64,000 nt of DNA from positions 56,423 to 120,422 of the forward strand of contig JAYVMW010000020.1 in the NCBI GenBank assembly GCA_043758755.1, given 5' to 3'. The first letter of the stretch is position 1. Every line of letters starts with the position of its first letter. The notes under the pieces were generated by a model. It saw only the letters and a list, made by a program, of their open reading frames with translations. It ran no database searches and had not been told where the DNA came from. This document shows, piece by piece, positions 7,609 through 15,903 of the stretch. The translations under genes were made by a program, and so were the position numbers. Origin of the DNA: Solimicrobium sp043758755 (GTDB lineage Bacteria > Pseudomonadota > Gammaproteobacteria > Burkholderiales > Burkholderiaceae_D).

Positions 7609-8379
7609 CTATCCTTCCAGGGCACTGTCAATCGCATTGTCAACGTCCACCTGCAGGGCCAGCGCTACCGCCTTGCGCGACAAAGCCGCCAGTTCACGCC
7701 GGTGCGCGCCGTCGGACGCGATGAAATCCAATCCCTGCAGCTCGACGATAATTTCATCGGCCATCAAAATATTGACCATACTCGCAGCAAACGTCATGTC
7801 ACCGATAAACTCGACGGCTTCATGCAGTACCCCGGCGCCATCCACGTAACGCAGGGCAAACGGCTGGACCGGCACCTTGGCATGAATGGCTGCTTCAAAC
7901 AGATTGGCGTGAAACGGCAGCACCTGGCCCTGTTTGGCAGTGGTACCTTCCGGGAAAAACGCCACCCGTTCACCAGCCTGTATCTGATCAATCAGATATT
8001 GATAGATCCGTTTCACATCGGCTTTGGAGCCGCGCGAAATATAAATGGTACCGGCCTGTTCGGCCATCCAGCCCAGCAGCGGCCAGGAACGGATATCCGA
8101 TTTGGCGACAAAGCGACACGGCGTCAGACTGTTGATGACAAAAATATCCAGCCACGAGATATGATTGGCCACCACCACCGTCCCACTTGGCATGTTGGTC
8201 AGATTCATTTTTACCCGTACCCCGAACAGGCTCAGCAGTTGCTGCGACCAGAGCTGAATCCGGCATTTTTTCGATTCAGGACCAAGCCAGGGGAATACCA
8301 CCAGACACAGACTTAGCCCGACCATCACATGCAGCATCACGCGACTGAACTGCAGGTAGTACTTCATTTTCTTAATCAT
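7609..8379 (-). CDS. 1-acyl-sn-glycerol-3-phosphate acyltransferase (PlsC family)
   Basis: A 256-residue membrane-bound acyltransferase that puts the second acyl chain on lysophosphatidate or a related lysolipid. The block I site is VVANHISWLDIFVIN, a variant of NHxxxxD; block III is VAFFPEGTTAKQG. A hydrophobic N-terminal anchor spans about residues 8-30. Start may be the ATG at 8379 or a second ATG at 8367. It follows the pyrC' gene by nine bases and closes the pyrimidine operon, an arrangement I recall from several betaproteobacteria. Whether it is the main PlsC of the cell or an accessory acyltransferase (OlsA-like) cannot be told from the sequence. Confidence 0.85.
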   Translation of the reverse strand: MIKKMKYYLQFSRVMLHVMVGLSLCLVVFPWLGPESKKCRIQLWSQQLLSLFGVRVKMNLTNMPSGTVVVANHISWLDIFVINSLTPCRFVAKSDIRSWPLLGWMAEQAGTIYISRGSKADVKRIYQYLIDQIQAGERVAFFPEGTTAKQGQVLPFHANLFEAAIHAKVPVQPFALRYVDGAGVLHEAVEFIGDMTFAASMVNILMADEIIVELQGLDFIASDGAHRRELAALSRKAVALALQVDVDNAIDSALEG

Positions 8380-8388
8380 AGCCAGGCT

Positions 8389-9666
8389 TTATCCACGACT
8401 GAATACGATGTCCCCGGCGACGATCGTGTGCTGCACCCGCGCCGGCAGAAAATAGCCGGTAAATGGCGTGTGCTTGCCCTGACTGGTCAGTGTGGTGGCA
8501 TCGACTTTCCATTCTGCCGACGGATTGAAAATACAGATATCGGCACTGCTGCCCACAGACAGCCTGCCGACCGGCAGACCGGCCACGCGGGCCGGATCAC
8601 TGGTGATTTTAGCCAGCGCAATGGCCGGATTAATATGACATTCGGCAGCCCACTTGAGCGAGAGCGAAAGCAGCAGTTCCAGCCCGGTAGCGCCGGGAGT
8701 CGCTTCAGCGAACGGCAGTAATTTTTCATCGTCATCGACCGGAGTATGGTCGGAACAGATGGCATCGATGGTCCCGTCGAACACCGCCATGCGCAGGGCG
8801 TCGCGATCGCGTTCGGAACGCAATGGTGGCGACAGTCTGGCATTGGCATCGAAATAGCCGATATCGGTATCAGTCAAATGCAGGTGGTGTACGCCGACAT
8901 CGCAGCTAACATCCAGACCTTCACGTTTGGCCTGGCGGATCAGTTCCACACCCGCAGCTGACGAAATCCGGCACAGGTGCAATCGGGCACCAGTGGCGCG
9001 CTGCAGTTCGAACAGGGTATGTAAGGCAATGGTTTCGGCCATGACCGGCACGCCGGACAGCCCCATGCGCGAAGCAAAGGCACCACTGTGCGCCACACCG
9101 CCCACGCCGATATGCGCGTCCTGCGGGCGTAACCAGACGGTATAGCCAAAGGTTTTGGCATACTGCATGGCGCGCAGGGTGACGTTGGTATCGGTAATCA
9201 GATGCTCGGCCTGAGAAAATCCGATGCAGCCGGCCTCGGTCAGGGCAGCCATCTCGGTCAGTTGCGAGCCGTCCAGATTGAGCGTCAACGCACCGAGCGG
9301 ATAGACCTGCGCCAGATTCTGGGCTTTGGCACGCTGTTTGAGCATGCCCACCAGTCCGGATTCATCCAGTACCGGATCGGTATCAGGCGGACACACCAGA
9401 CTGGTGACGCCGCCGTGCACTGCCGCGCGCAATTCAGATTCCAGTGTCGCCTTGTATTCGTAACCGGGGTCGCGCAGACGCGCGCACAGATCAACCAGGC
9501 CCGGAATGACCGTCATGCCGCTGGCATCAATGGCTCTATCCGCTTTGAAACTGGCCGGTGCTGCACCGACCGCGACTATTTTCCCGCCATTGATATACAG
9601 ATCGCGCTGCGCATCAATGTCATTTGCCGGGTCAATCAGGTGACCATTTTTTATATGTATTTTCAT
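8389..9666 (-). CDS. pyrC': dihydroorotase homologue lacking the metal-binding HxH (PyrC')
   Basis: A 425-residue amidohydrolase-fold protein of the dihydroorotase class (VIPGLVDL, SDHTPVDDDEKLLPFAEA, GATGLELLLSL, DPARVAGLPVGRLSVGSSAD). The catalytic DxHxHLREPG at the end of strand 1 reads DLCARLRDPG here: both zinc-binding His residues are replaced (Cys and Arg). It is therefore expected to be inactive as a dihydroorotase. This is the known PyrC' type first described in pseudomonads, which binds aspartate carbamoyltransferase and is needed for assembly or stability of the holoenzyme. Position directly after pyrB supports that role. A true PyrC must be encoded elsewhere in the genome. Confidence 0.93.
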   Translation of the reverse strand: MKIHIKNGHLIDPANDIDAQRDLYINGGKIVAVGAAPASFKADRAIDASGMTVIPGLVDLCARLRDPGYEYKATLESELRAAVHGGVTSLVCPPDTDPVLDESGLVGMLKQRAKAQNLAQVYPLGALTLNLDGSQLTEMAALTEAGCIGFSQAEHLITDTNVTLRAMQYAKTFGYTVWLRPQDAHIGVGGVAHSGAFASRMGLSGVPVMAETIALHTLFELQRATGARLHLCRISSAAGVELIRQAKREGLDVSCDVGVHHLHLTDTDIGYFDANARLSPPLRSERDRDALRMAVFDGTIDAICSDHTPVDDDEKLLPFAEATPGATGLELLLSLSLKWAAECHINPAIALAKITSDPARVAGLPVGRLSVGSSADICIFNPSAEWKVDATTLTSQGKHTPFTGYFLPARVQHTIVAGDIVFSRG

Positions 9667-9705
9667 GTTGCTTGTTTCCCTTAGGCCTGCACTTTTTAAT
9701 CGCTG

Positions 9706-10665
9706 TTAATTACCCGCCAATATACTCATTACCGCCATGCGCACGGCGATACCGAATGTGACCTGTGGCAGGATCACGGCCTGCGGACCATCCGCTACCG
9801 CCGAATCGATTTCCACACCGCGGTTCATCGGACCGGGATGCATGACGATGGCATCCGGTTTGGCCAGTGCCAGACGCTCCGGAGTCAGACCGTAGCTCTT
9901 GAAAAATTCCTGTGCCGACGGCAGCAGTGCACCGCTCATGCGTTCATTCTGCAGTCGCAGCGTAATGATGACATCGACATCTTTGAGACCTTCATCGATG
10001 TTATTGAAGACCCGCACGCCCATCTGATCGAGCCCGCCCGGCAGCAGGGTCTTCGGACCGATGGCGCGCACTTCGGGCACGCCCAGCGTAGTGAGCGCAT
10101 GAATGTCGGAACGCGCCACCCGGCTGTGCAGGATGTCGCCGACGATGGCCACGCGCAACTGAGTGAAATCTTTTTTGTAATGACGAATGGTGTACATGTC
10201 CAGCAGTCCCTGAGTCGGGTGCGCATGACGACCGTCACCGGCGTTGACCACATGGACATGATTCTGTTTTGTGTCGTGCAGATGTCTGGCAATCAAATAC
10301 GGCACGCCGGACTGGGCGTGCCGTACCACAAACATGTCGGCATGCATGGCGGCCAGATTGTCGATGGTGTCGAGCAGGGTTTCGCCCTTGCTGGTGCTCG
10401 ACGCAGCGATGTTGAGATTGATGACGTCGGCCGACAGACGCTTGCTGGCGATCTCGAACGTGGTTCTGGTGCGGGTTGAATTTTCAAAAAACAGGTTGAA
10501 TACACTTTTTCCGCGCATCAGCGGGACTTTTTTGACTTCGCGGTTACCGACCGACACAAAGGATTCGGCGGTATCGAGAATGTGATTGATGATGGATTTG
10601 GGCAGACCTTCTGTGGTGATTAAATGCTGCAGTTCACCGTGTTCATTTAATTGTGGATTAGGCAT
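9706..10665 (-). CDS. pyrB: aspartate carbamoyltransferase catalytic chain
   Basis: Joins carbamoyl phosphate and aspartate to carbamoyl aspartate, the first committed step of pyrimidine synthesis. The 319-residue chain has the carbamoyl-phosphate loop FFENSTRTRTTFE (residues ~50-62), the HPTQGLLDMYT segment and the aspartate-side loop HPGPMNRGVEI. No regulatory PyrI follows; instead a non-catalytic PyrC' gene lies 39 bases downstream, as in Pseudomonas-type dodecameric enzymes. The gene starts five bases after pyrR ends, so regulation by pyrimidines is probably shared across the operon. Confidence 0.97.
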   Translation of the reverse strand: MPNPQLNEHGELQHLITTEGLPKSIINHILDTAESFVSVGNREVKKVPLMRGKSVFNLFFENSTRTRTTFEIASKRLSADVINLNIAASSTSKGETLLDTIDNLAAMHADMFVVRHAQSGVPYLIARHLHDTKQNHVHVVNAGDGRHAHPTQGLLDMYTIRHYKKDFTQLRVAIVGDILHSRVARSDIHALTTLGVPEVRAIGPKTLLPGGLDQMGVRVFNNIDEGLKDVDVIITLRLQNERMSGALLPSAQEFFKSYGLTPERLALAKPDAIVMHPGPMNRGVEIDSAVADGPQAVILPQVTFGIAVRMAVMSILAGN

Positions 10666-10670
10666 AGTGG

Positions 10671-11231
10671 TCAGCGTGAGTTGGTTGGCGGTGTTTCTTG
10701 TTGGTCTTTGCTTTTTTCTTTATCGACCAGAGTCAGCACCAGGCCGGATTCTGCATCGGCACTGCGCGTGAGTTCGAGAGAGAGATGTTCCGGCAAAACC
10801 AGCGATTGAGCGACAAAGTCGGCAGCAAACGGCAGTTCGCGACCGGCGCGGTCCACCAGACACGCCAGCAGAATTCTGGCAGGACGTCCATAGTCAAACA
10901 GTTCATTGATGGCAGCGCGCGTGGTGCGGCCGGTGTACAGCACATCGTCAACCAGTATGATCGTGGCGTCATCAACACTGAACGGGATCTGGGTGGCTTT
11001 GACTTCGGCATGCAGACCCTTGCTGGCATAGTCGTCACGATAGAACGATACGTCGATGTAGCCGGGCTGCTGCTTTATTTTGCAGTCTTTGGCCAGACGT
11101 TCTGCCAGCCATGCACCGCCTGAATAAATGCCGACGATGACGACATTGTCGAGTTTGGCTGCGGCCGCACCGACCTGCCGGGCCAGTTCCAGATACAGTG
11201 CCTCGGCATCAAATTGTTGTATGGGTTTCAT
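10671..11231 (-). CDS. pyrR: bifunctional pyr operon regulator / uracil phosphoribosyltransferase
   Basis: A 186-residue phosphoribosyltransferase-fold protein. The PRPP-binding motif is ILVDDVLYTGRTTRAAINEL (residues ~92-111), and VGIYSGGAWLAERL marks the N-terminal PRT strand and helix. In Gram-positive bacteria PyrR binds pyr leader RNA and causes attenuation; in proteobacteria the role is less clear and may be only the UPRTase reaction or a different regulation. It lies between ruvX (four-base overlap) and pyrB. I see no obvious PyrR-binding hairpin in the short pyrR-pyrB spacer. The C-terminus has a hydrophilic tail (KEKSKDQQETPP) unlike the compact family core. Confidence 0.93.
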   Translation of the reverse strand: MKPIQQFDAEALYLELARQVGAAAAKLDNVVIVGIYSGGAWLAERLAKDCKIKQQPGYIDVSFYRDDYASKGLHAEVKATQIPFSVDDATIILVDDVLYTGRTTRAAINELFDYGRPARILLACLVDRAGRELPFAADFVAQSLVLPEHLSLELTRSADAESGLVLTLVDKEKSKDQQETPPTNSR

Positions 11232-11662
11232 GAAAGCTCATCAAAGTATTGTTGCAGGATCAGGGCGGCCGCCTGGCTGTCATCAGATTCTCCGCGCCTG
11301 GTGTTTTGCACCGCCGAAGTATAACGCTCATCGACCAGACTTGTCGTTACGCCGAAGCGACCTTCGAGCTGGTGTGCGAAACGCCGGCAGCGTGCGCTCA
11401 TGGCGTGTTCGGTTCCGTCCGGATAGCTGGGCAGGCCGACCACGCAATGGCTGACCTGCCATTCTTTGAGCAACGCGGCGATGGCAGCAAATTTGGTGTC
11501 GTGGGATTGGGCGCTGATGACCGTTAAGGGCTGGGCCTGCTTCAAAAAGGTATTGCCGACCGCCACACCCAGACGTTTCAGTCCAAAGTCGAACGCGAGC
11601 AGGCTGGCGTTCGGAGGGCTACCAAAAATGGTGTCAGCAGATTTTAAGTCGGGCACAGTCAA
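11228..11662 (-). CDS. ruvX: Holliday-junction resolvase-like RNase H-fold protein (YqgF/RuvX)
   Basis: A 144-residue RuvX/YqgF protein, linked to pre-16S rRNA 5'-end maturation in E. coli and to Holliday junction resolution by fold. The first acidic strand is LLAFDFGLKRLGVAVG, followed by CVVGLPSYPDGTE and VDERYTSAVQN, with the late acidic DDSQAAALILQQY. The start is uncertain: TTG at 11662 or GTG at 11656, neither with a strong Shine-Dalgarno. Its 3' end overlaps pyrR by four bases. The yqgE-ruvX pairing is widespread in proteobacteria and supports the call. Confidence 0.92.
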   Translation of the reverse strand: MTVPDLKSADTIFGSPPNASLLAFDFGLKRLGVAVGNTFLKQAQPLTVISAQSHDTKFAAIAALLKEWQVSHCVVGLPSYPDGTEHAMSARCRRFAHQLEGRFGVTTSLVDERYTSAVQNTRRGESDDSQAAALILQQYFDELS

Positions 11663-11703
11663 CCAGGATTATCTGAAAGAGGTGCCCAGTATACGGGGTT
11701 ATG

Positions 11704-12360
11704 TCAGGCGTGACCAGCCTGACCTGACAACATCAGCGGATCAAAGCCGAGCAGCTTCATTGCCGCCGTCAGACGTTGTTCGATCGGCAAATCAAACAGG
11801 ATAGCCGGATTGGCAGGTACCGTCAGCCAGCCGTTACTGATGATTTCATCTTCGAGCTGACCGGCGCCCCAGCCGGCGTAACCGACACTGACCAGTATAT
11901 TTTTGGGGCCGCGTCCTTTGGCGACTGCTTCGAGCACGTCGCGCGAAGTGGTAAAGGCGACCTGATCGCTGATTTTCAGTGTTGAGGTAAATTCGGCAAC
12001 GGGCGCATGCAGCACGAAACCACGGTCATCCTGCACCGGTCCGCCGAACATCACCAGCTTTTTGGTGTCCTGATTCAGCTCGGGAGTCAGATCGAGCTTG
12101 ATATCGATACGATCAAGCAGCGTTTCGATATTCATATCAGTGGGTTTGTTGATAATAACCCCCATTGCACCACGGTCGTTGTGTTCGCACAGGTACACCA
12201 CCGAGCCGCCGAACATCGGGTCCTGCATCGATGGCATGGCGATCAAAAAATGATTGGCGAAATTGAGTTCAGTGGCAGGCATAAAATCGGCGTGGGCTGC
12301 TTGGTCATGTTTTGACCTGGTTTCAAGAAGTATCGGGTTAATTTTAGGGTGAACTTTCAT
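11704..12360 (-). CDS. yqgE: YqgE/AlgH family protein
   Basis: Conserved proteobacterial protein of unknown biochemical role, named AlgH in Pseudomonas, where it was linked to alginate regulation. Family signatures include LNFANHFLIAMPSMQDPMFGG, VYLCEHNDRGAMGVIINKP, and VSVGYAGWGAGQLEDEI. The frame opens at an ATG at 12360 giving 218 residues. An internal ATG (MPATELNFANHF) near 12283 gives about 192 residues, closer to the usual length, and neither has a clear ribosome-binding site. It is the first gene of the yqgE-ruvX-pyrR-pyrB-pyrC'-acyltransferase unit. Confidence 0.92.
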   Translation of the reverse strand: MKVHPKINPILLETRSKHDQAAHADFMPATELNFANHFLIAMPSMQDPMFGGSVVYLCEHNDRGAMGVIINKPTDMNIETLLDRIDIKLDLTPELNQDTKKLVMFGGPVQDDRGFVLHAPVAEFTSTLKISDQVAFTTSRDVLEAVAKGRGPKNILVSVGYAGWGAGQLEDEIISNGWLTVPANPAILFDLPIEQRLTAAMKLLGFDPLMLSGQAGHA

Positions 12361-12655
12361 GGTGTTTTATTAACATGTTAGGGTTCCGGGCCACTGTGTT
12401 TTTTGCAAATTGCCAACGAATTCTTATCGAACGGATGAACTGGCACAGTCCCGTATTTGCCGCTGCTTTTAACCATCATAGTAGCTATCCAAAAAAATGC
12501 TTTGTTTTTGCAACAATTTTGCTGAATATTTTTAGTAGAGGTACTCCATACCAAACTGCCGGTTTGAAATAATAAAAATGAACTTGGGTCGCTCAGGATA
12601 TTGTCATGTCCGAAAATGGCTAGACATCCACCGTCGAGGTGCGCTTTAATGGCCC
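12361..12655. other. divergent intergenic region yqgE / ada-alkA
   Basis: About 295 bases between the minus-strand pyr operon and the plus-strand alkylation-repair gene. The sequence is more AT-rich than its neighbours around 12480-12560. Open frames on both strands (for example minus 12378-12668) show no family features and no ribosome-binding site, so I do not call them genes. It must hold promoters in both directions; I cannot identify an Ada-type operator with confidence. Confidence 0.5.
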
Positions 12656-14146
12656 ATGCAAAATTCAACTCCCTCCCTGCTCGACCACGCCAGCTGTTAT
12701 CGCGCGCTGTGCGCCAAAGACAGCCGTTTTGACGGCGACTTTTTTGTTGGGGTTGCCACCACCGGCATTTACTGCCGGCCGGTATGCCGGGTCAAAACCC
12801 CGCGCGCTGCTTCCTGCACTTTTTATCGCAACGCCAGCGCCGCAGAAGCAGCAGGATTTCGGCCCTGCCTGCGCTGCCGCCCCGAACTGGCGCCGTACGC
12901 CTTGCAGCAGAATCTGGCATATGCAATCTGGCAGCGCATTGCGGCCGGCGCCCTGAACGGCAGTGCGACCATGCAGGACCTGGCGCAGCAGGTCGGCCTG
13001 TCAGCGCGCCAGCTGCAAAGACTGATGCAGCAGCATTTTGGGGTGGCACCCATCGAACTGGCCCAGACCACACGATTGCTGTTTGCAAAAAAACTGTTGC
13101 AGGAAACCGGATTGAACATGACCGAAGTCGCCTATGCATCCGGCTTTGGCAGTGTGCGCCGCTTTAACGCGTTGTTTTCAAGTCGCTACGGCATGGCGCC
13201 CGGCACGCTGCGGCGCGCCCGCCCAGCATCGGCAAATCTGATTACCCTGCGCCTTGCGTACCGGGCCCCGTTTGCCTGGGACACCATGCTGGATTATCTG
13301 AGTGGCCGCGCCATCGCCGGCGTGGAAGCGATCCAGCAGACCGGTGCGCAACGCTCTTATATACGCAGCGTGCGGTTCCTGCATGACGGGCAGCTACTGG
13401 AAGGCTGGCTGAAAGTGTCGCATCTGGAACGTGATCAACAGCTCGAAATCCAGCTCGGCAGCCAGTTTACCCCGGTCCTGATGACGCTGCTGGATAAAAT
13501 CCGCCAGCAATTTGATCTGGACGCCAACCCGGCCATCATCGAAGAGCACCTGCGCAGCGATGCCTTGCTGGCATCTCAGATCAGCAAGACCCCGGGTTTG
13601 CGCGTGCCAGGCACCTTCAGTCATTTTGAACTGACCGTGCGCGCCGTGCTCGGCCAGCAGATCAGCGTGGCAGGCGCCAGCACGCTGGCTGCACGGCTGG
13701 TAAAACAGTTTGGCACACCAACCAGCACACCCTTTGCCGGCGTTACCCATCATTTTCCGGAACCGGCACTGCTTGCACAGGTCAGCGTGGAACAGATGGC
13801 ACAGATCGGCGTACCAAAAACCCGCGCAGCAACACTGATTGCCGTTGCCCAGTTTGCGGCCCAGGGCGGACTGCAGCTGAGCCCCGGCACGACTCTGGAG
13901 CAAGCCGTGTCGCACCTGAAGACGGTGCGTGGCATCGGCGAATGGACCGCGCAATATATCGCGTTACGCGCATTGCGCTTTCCGGATGCCTTTCCGGCCG
14001 GCGATCTGGGTTTGCAAAAAGCGGCCACGCCAGAATACGCCACCCAGCGCATGAGCGAAACCGAACTGTTAAAACGCACCGGCCACTTATCACCCTGGCG
14101 CGGCTATGCTGCGCTGCTGCTGTGGCAATCGTTAAGTCATCACTGA
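12656..14146 (+). CDS. Ada-type regulator fused to 3-methyladenine DNA glycosylase II (AlkA)
   Basis: A 496-residue multidomain alkylation-damage protein. Residues ~10-80 are an Ada-type zinc domain with the four cysteines in GIYCRPVC and FRPCLRCRPE, where the first Cys accepts methyl groups from phosphotriesters in Ada. Residues ~90-185 are an AraC-type DNA-binding domain (DLAQQVGLSARQLQRLMQQ, VAYASGFGSVRRFNALF). From ~200 on it is AlkA: the N-terminal AlkA domain, then the helix-hairpin-helix glycosylase core with VLGQQISVAGASTLA, LKTVRGIGEWTAQYIALRAL and the catalytic Asp in DAFPAGDLGLQKA. It probably senses damage, activates transcription and excises alkylated bases. ogt follows 11 bases downstream. 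Confidence 0.93.
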   Translation: MQNSTPSLLDHASCYRALCAKDSRFDGDFFVGVATTGIYCRPVCRVKTPRAASCTFYRNASAAEAAGFRPCLRCRPELAPYALQQNLAYAIWQRIAAGALNGSATMQDLAQQVGLSARQLQRLMQQHFGVAPIELAQTTRLLFAKKLLQETGLNMTEVAYASGFGSVRRFNALFSSRYGMAPGTLRRARPASANLITLRLAYRAPFAWDTMLDYLSGRAIAGVEAIQQTGAQRSYIRSVRFLHDGQLLEGWLKVSHLERDQQLEIQLGSQFTPVLMTLLDKIRQQFDLDANPAIIEEHLRSDALLASQISKTPGLRVPGTFSHFELTVRAVLGQQISVAGASTLAARLVKQFGTPTSTPFAGVTHHFPEPALLAQVSVEQMAQIGVPKTRAATLIAVAQFAAQGGLQLSPGTTLEQAVSHLKTVRGIGEWTAQYIALRALRFPDAFPAGDLGLQKAATPEYATQRMSETELLKRTGHLSPWRGYAALLLWQSLSHH

Positions 14147-14157
14147 GAGAACGAACA

Positions 14158-14652
14158 ATGAAACATCAAGAACTGGTTTACCTGGAACATCCGTCTCCGC
14201 TCGGGACCTTGACGCTGGTCAGTAGCGCCAGCGGAATCTGCGGCATTTATTTTCATGATCAGCGCAACTTCAAAGGCAGCGCTGACTGGCAGAAAGTTGC
14301 GCAACATCCGCAGCTGGAGCTGGCAGCGCAACAGCTGGATGAATATTTTTCAGGCCGGCGCAAGCGCTTCGAGCTGCCGCTCGATCTACAGGTCAGCGGC
14401 ACTGAGTTTCAGCAGTCGGTCTGGAAGGAATTGCTCAATATCGGGTTTGGCAGCACCAGCAGCTACGGCAGACATGCCGAACTGATTGCCAGACCGCGTG
14501 CAGTGCGCGCAGTGGGTGGCGCCATCGGAAGAAATCCGATTTCGATTGTGGTACCGTGCCATCGGGTGTTGGGCAGTACCGGGGCACTGACCGGGTACGA
14601 CGGCGGACTGGTTCGTAAAAAGTTTTTGCTGGAGCTGGAGGGAGCGCTGTAA
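14158..14652 (+). CDS. ogt: methylated-DNA--protein-cysteine methyltransferase
   Basis: Suicidal repair protein that moves the methyl group of O6-methylguanine to its own cysteine. The 164-residue product has the active site IVVPCHRVLGSTGALTGY, an N-terminal RNase-H-like domain (LEHPSPLGTLTLVSS) and the DNA-binding helix region (FQQSVWKELLNIGFGSTSSYG). The ATG at 14158 follows GAGAGAAC; the frame stays open further upstream inside the alkA gene, but only this start matches the family. It is co-directional with the Ada/AlkA gene and together they form a direct-reversal plus base-excision alkylation-repair unit. Confidence 0.95.
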   Translation: MKHQELVYLEHPSPLGTLTLVSSASGICGIYFHDQRNFKGSADWQKVAQHPQLELAAQQLDEYFSGRRKRFELPLDLQVSGTEFQQSVWKELLNIGFGSTSSYGRHAELIARPRAVRAVGGAIGRNPISIVVPCHRVLGSTGALTGYDGGLVRKKFLLELEGAL

Positions 14653-14678
14653 TTGTAGTTGCCGGAATCAATCGAAAT

Positions 14679-14724
14679 GGTGCAATGATATTGCACCCTG
14701 CAAATTTGCAGATCAGCTGATCTG
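14679..14724. terminator. three abutting perfect palindromes between convergent ogt and RES genes
   Basis: Three dyads follow one another: an 8-base-pair stem with 3-base loop at 14679-14697 (GGTGCAAT/ATTGCACC), a perfect 14-mer at 14698-14711 (CTGCAAATTTGCAG) and a perfect 16-mer at 14709-14724 (CAGATCAGCTGATCTG). The last overlaps the 3' end of the RES toxin gene. The convergent position suggests a bidirectional transcription stop, although no clear T-run follows. Confidence 0.5.
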
Positions 14725-15384
14725 TTCAGTAATGTAATTGATTTGCTCACCATCCCAGTGATATTCCAGATAGGACGCGTGCCGGCAGTCTTTGAGTATG
14801 CCGGTTCGGAACGCCGCCACACAGCTGCCGCCGGAATAGCGCACGCTGGGATAAATCAGACCGTTGGCGCCCGAAGCCCGCACTTTATTGCCGGCGACCT
14901 GCGCGGCTGCATAACTTTCGGGTGCCAGAATATCAGGATGTTTTTTGCAGTAGGCCTGCAGATCCACCACTTCCCCCTTCACCCTGACCTGATATAAACG
15001 CATCTGCAGATGAATGGCTGCTTCGCGCGTGGCCTGTAAAAACAGTGTGGAGTGATAACGGGTTTCGGCAATCGCAGCAGCGCGTTCTCTGGCTGCATAG
15101 AACACGCCATAACTTCCGTCAGAAAACCGACTGCCGGCCGGGTTCAGGTGCGTGAAGGCCGCCATGATAGGGCCGCAGCCCGGACCAAACAGACGCTGGT
15201 CTTTGGGCACCAGCGCCAGTTCGCCAGCTTCATCGCGCAACCTTGAGTTGGTCATGGCTTCGAGCTGATTGAGCAAATCAAAATCTTCCTGGCTGGCCAC
15301 GCGGTCATACAGATAAATGGTGGGAAAACGGGTTGGCACGATTCGATACGCAGGTTTCCAGTCAACCACTGCAGTATTGAACAT
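14713..15384 (-). CDS. RES domain toxin (NAD+-depleting type)
   Basis: A 223-residue RES-family protein, toxin component of RES-Xre type II toxin-antitoxin systems; characterised members degrade NAD+ by an ADP-ribosyltransferase-like fold. Family marks are the early Arg and Tyr in AYRIVPTRFPTIYLYDR, the ARG-like SRFSDGSYGVFYAARERAAAIAE segment holding the eponymous RxxS-type elements, and ANGLIYPSVRYSGGSCVAAF near the end. It lies two bases downstream of the Xre antitoxin gene, the usual order, and should be co-translated with it. The N-terminus is somewhat longer than minimal RES proteins. Nothing suggests inactivation. Confidence 0.88.
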   Translation of the reverse strand: MFNTAVVDWKPAYRIVPTRFPTIYLYDRVASQEDFDLLNQLEAMTNSRLRDEAGELALVPKDQRLFGPGCGPIMAAFTHLNPAGSRFSDGSYGVFYAARERAAAIAETRYHSTLFLQATREAAIHLQMRLYQVRVKGEVVDLQAYCKKHPDILAPESYAAAQVAGNKVRASGANGLIYPSVRYSGGSCVAAFRTGILKDCRHASYLEYHWDGEQINYITEQIS

Positions 15385-15386
15385 GC

Positions 15387-15803
15387 TCAGGCCCAGCCGC
15401 CGCGGACGGCATCGAGGTACTGACGTACCACAAACAGATCACCGACATTGCCGGACAACATGCGCTCCAGCGCGCTTTGCCCGCCAAACAGAGGCGCGAA
15501 ATTGGGTTTGGAGACCCACTGGTCGGCAGAATCGGGATCGGGTAACAGTATTTGCAGTGCCTTGTAAATGCCCAGCACATAGGAGATGCGTTCCAGCGTA
15601 TCTTTGCCCAGACTGGCTGTTTCGGGATTTTTTTTCCACTTGAAGTACAGCGAGCGGCTGGGCTGACCAAGCAGAATCATTTCCTGCTCATTTTTAAGCT
15701 GCCAGTGTTCAGCGATATTGAAAAAGGCACGCAATCCTGCTGACGACAGACGCTGGTTCAATTTGGGATCGGATGAGGGATCAGGGTTGGCAAGTGCAAA
15801 CAT
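15387..15803 (-). CDS. Xre/MbcA/ParS-type antitoxin
   Basis: Antitoxin partner of the RES toxin. The 138-residue protein has an N-terminal helical DNA-binding region (LNQRLSSAGLRAFFNIAEHW, then ILLGQPSRSLYFKWKKN) and a C-terminal toxin-binding domain of the MbcA/ParS type (LERISYVLGIYKALQILLPD, WVSKPNFAPLFGGQSALERML). The ATG at 15803 is preferred over an in-frame GTG at 15815 because the extra codons fall on the promoter repeat. It precedes the toxin by two bases. Repeats in its promoter suggest autoregulation. Confidence 0.88.
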   Translation of the reverse strand: MFALANPDPSSDPKLNQRLSSAGLRAFFNIAEHWQLKNEQEMILLGQPSRSLYFKWKKNPETASLGKDTLERISYVLGIYKALQILLPDPDSADQWVSKPNFAPLFGGQSALERMLSGNVGDLFVVRQYLDAVRGGWA

Positions 15804-15816
15804 GATTAAGTCCACT

Positions 15817-15859
15817 TATGGATTAATCACAATTTTAGTCCTGCTATGGATTAATGCAA
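15817..15859 (-). promoter_or_regulatory. RES/Xre operon promoter with two operator-like repeats
   Basis: On the minus strand a -35 TTGCAT (15859-15854), a 16-base spacer and a -10 TAAAAT (15837-15832) form a good sigma-70 promoter. The plus-strand 11-mer TATGGATTAAT is present twice, at 15817-15827 and 15845-15855; each contains the palindromic core ATTAAT, extended in the first copy to GATTAATC. One copy overlaps the -35/spacer, the other lies just downstream of the -10, as expected for repression by the antitoxin. Confidence 0.6.
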
Positions 15860-15903
15860 GCTTTATTTTTTGCCAGCATTTACACGGTTGAAACTATCCA
15901 GAA

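Noticed and set aside
12378..12668. 96-residue open frame on the minus strand in the yqgE/ada spacer
   Set aside because: No ribosome-binding site, no family features, and it runs into the start of the alkA gene on the other strand; the region is better seen as a divergent promoter region.
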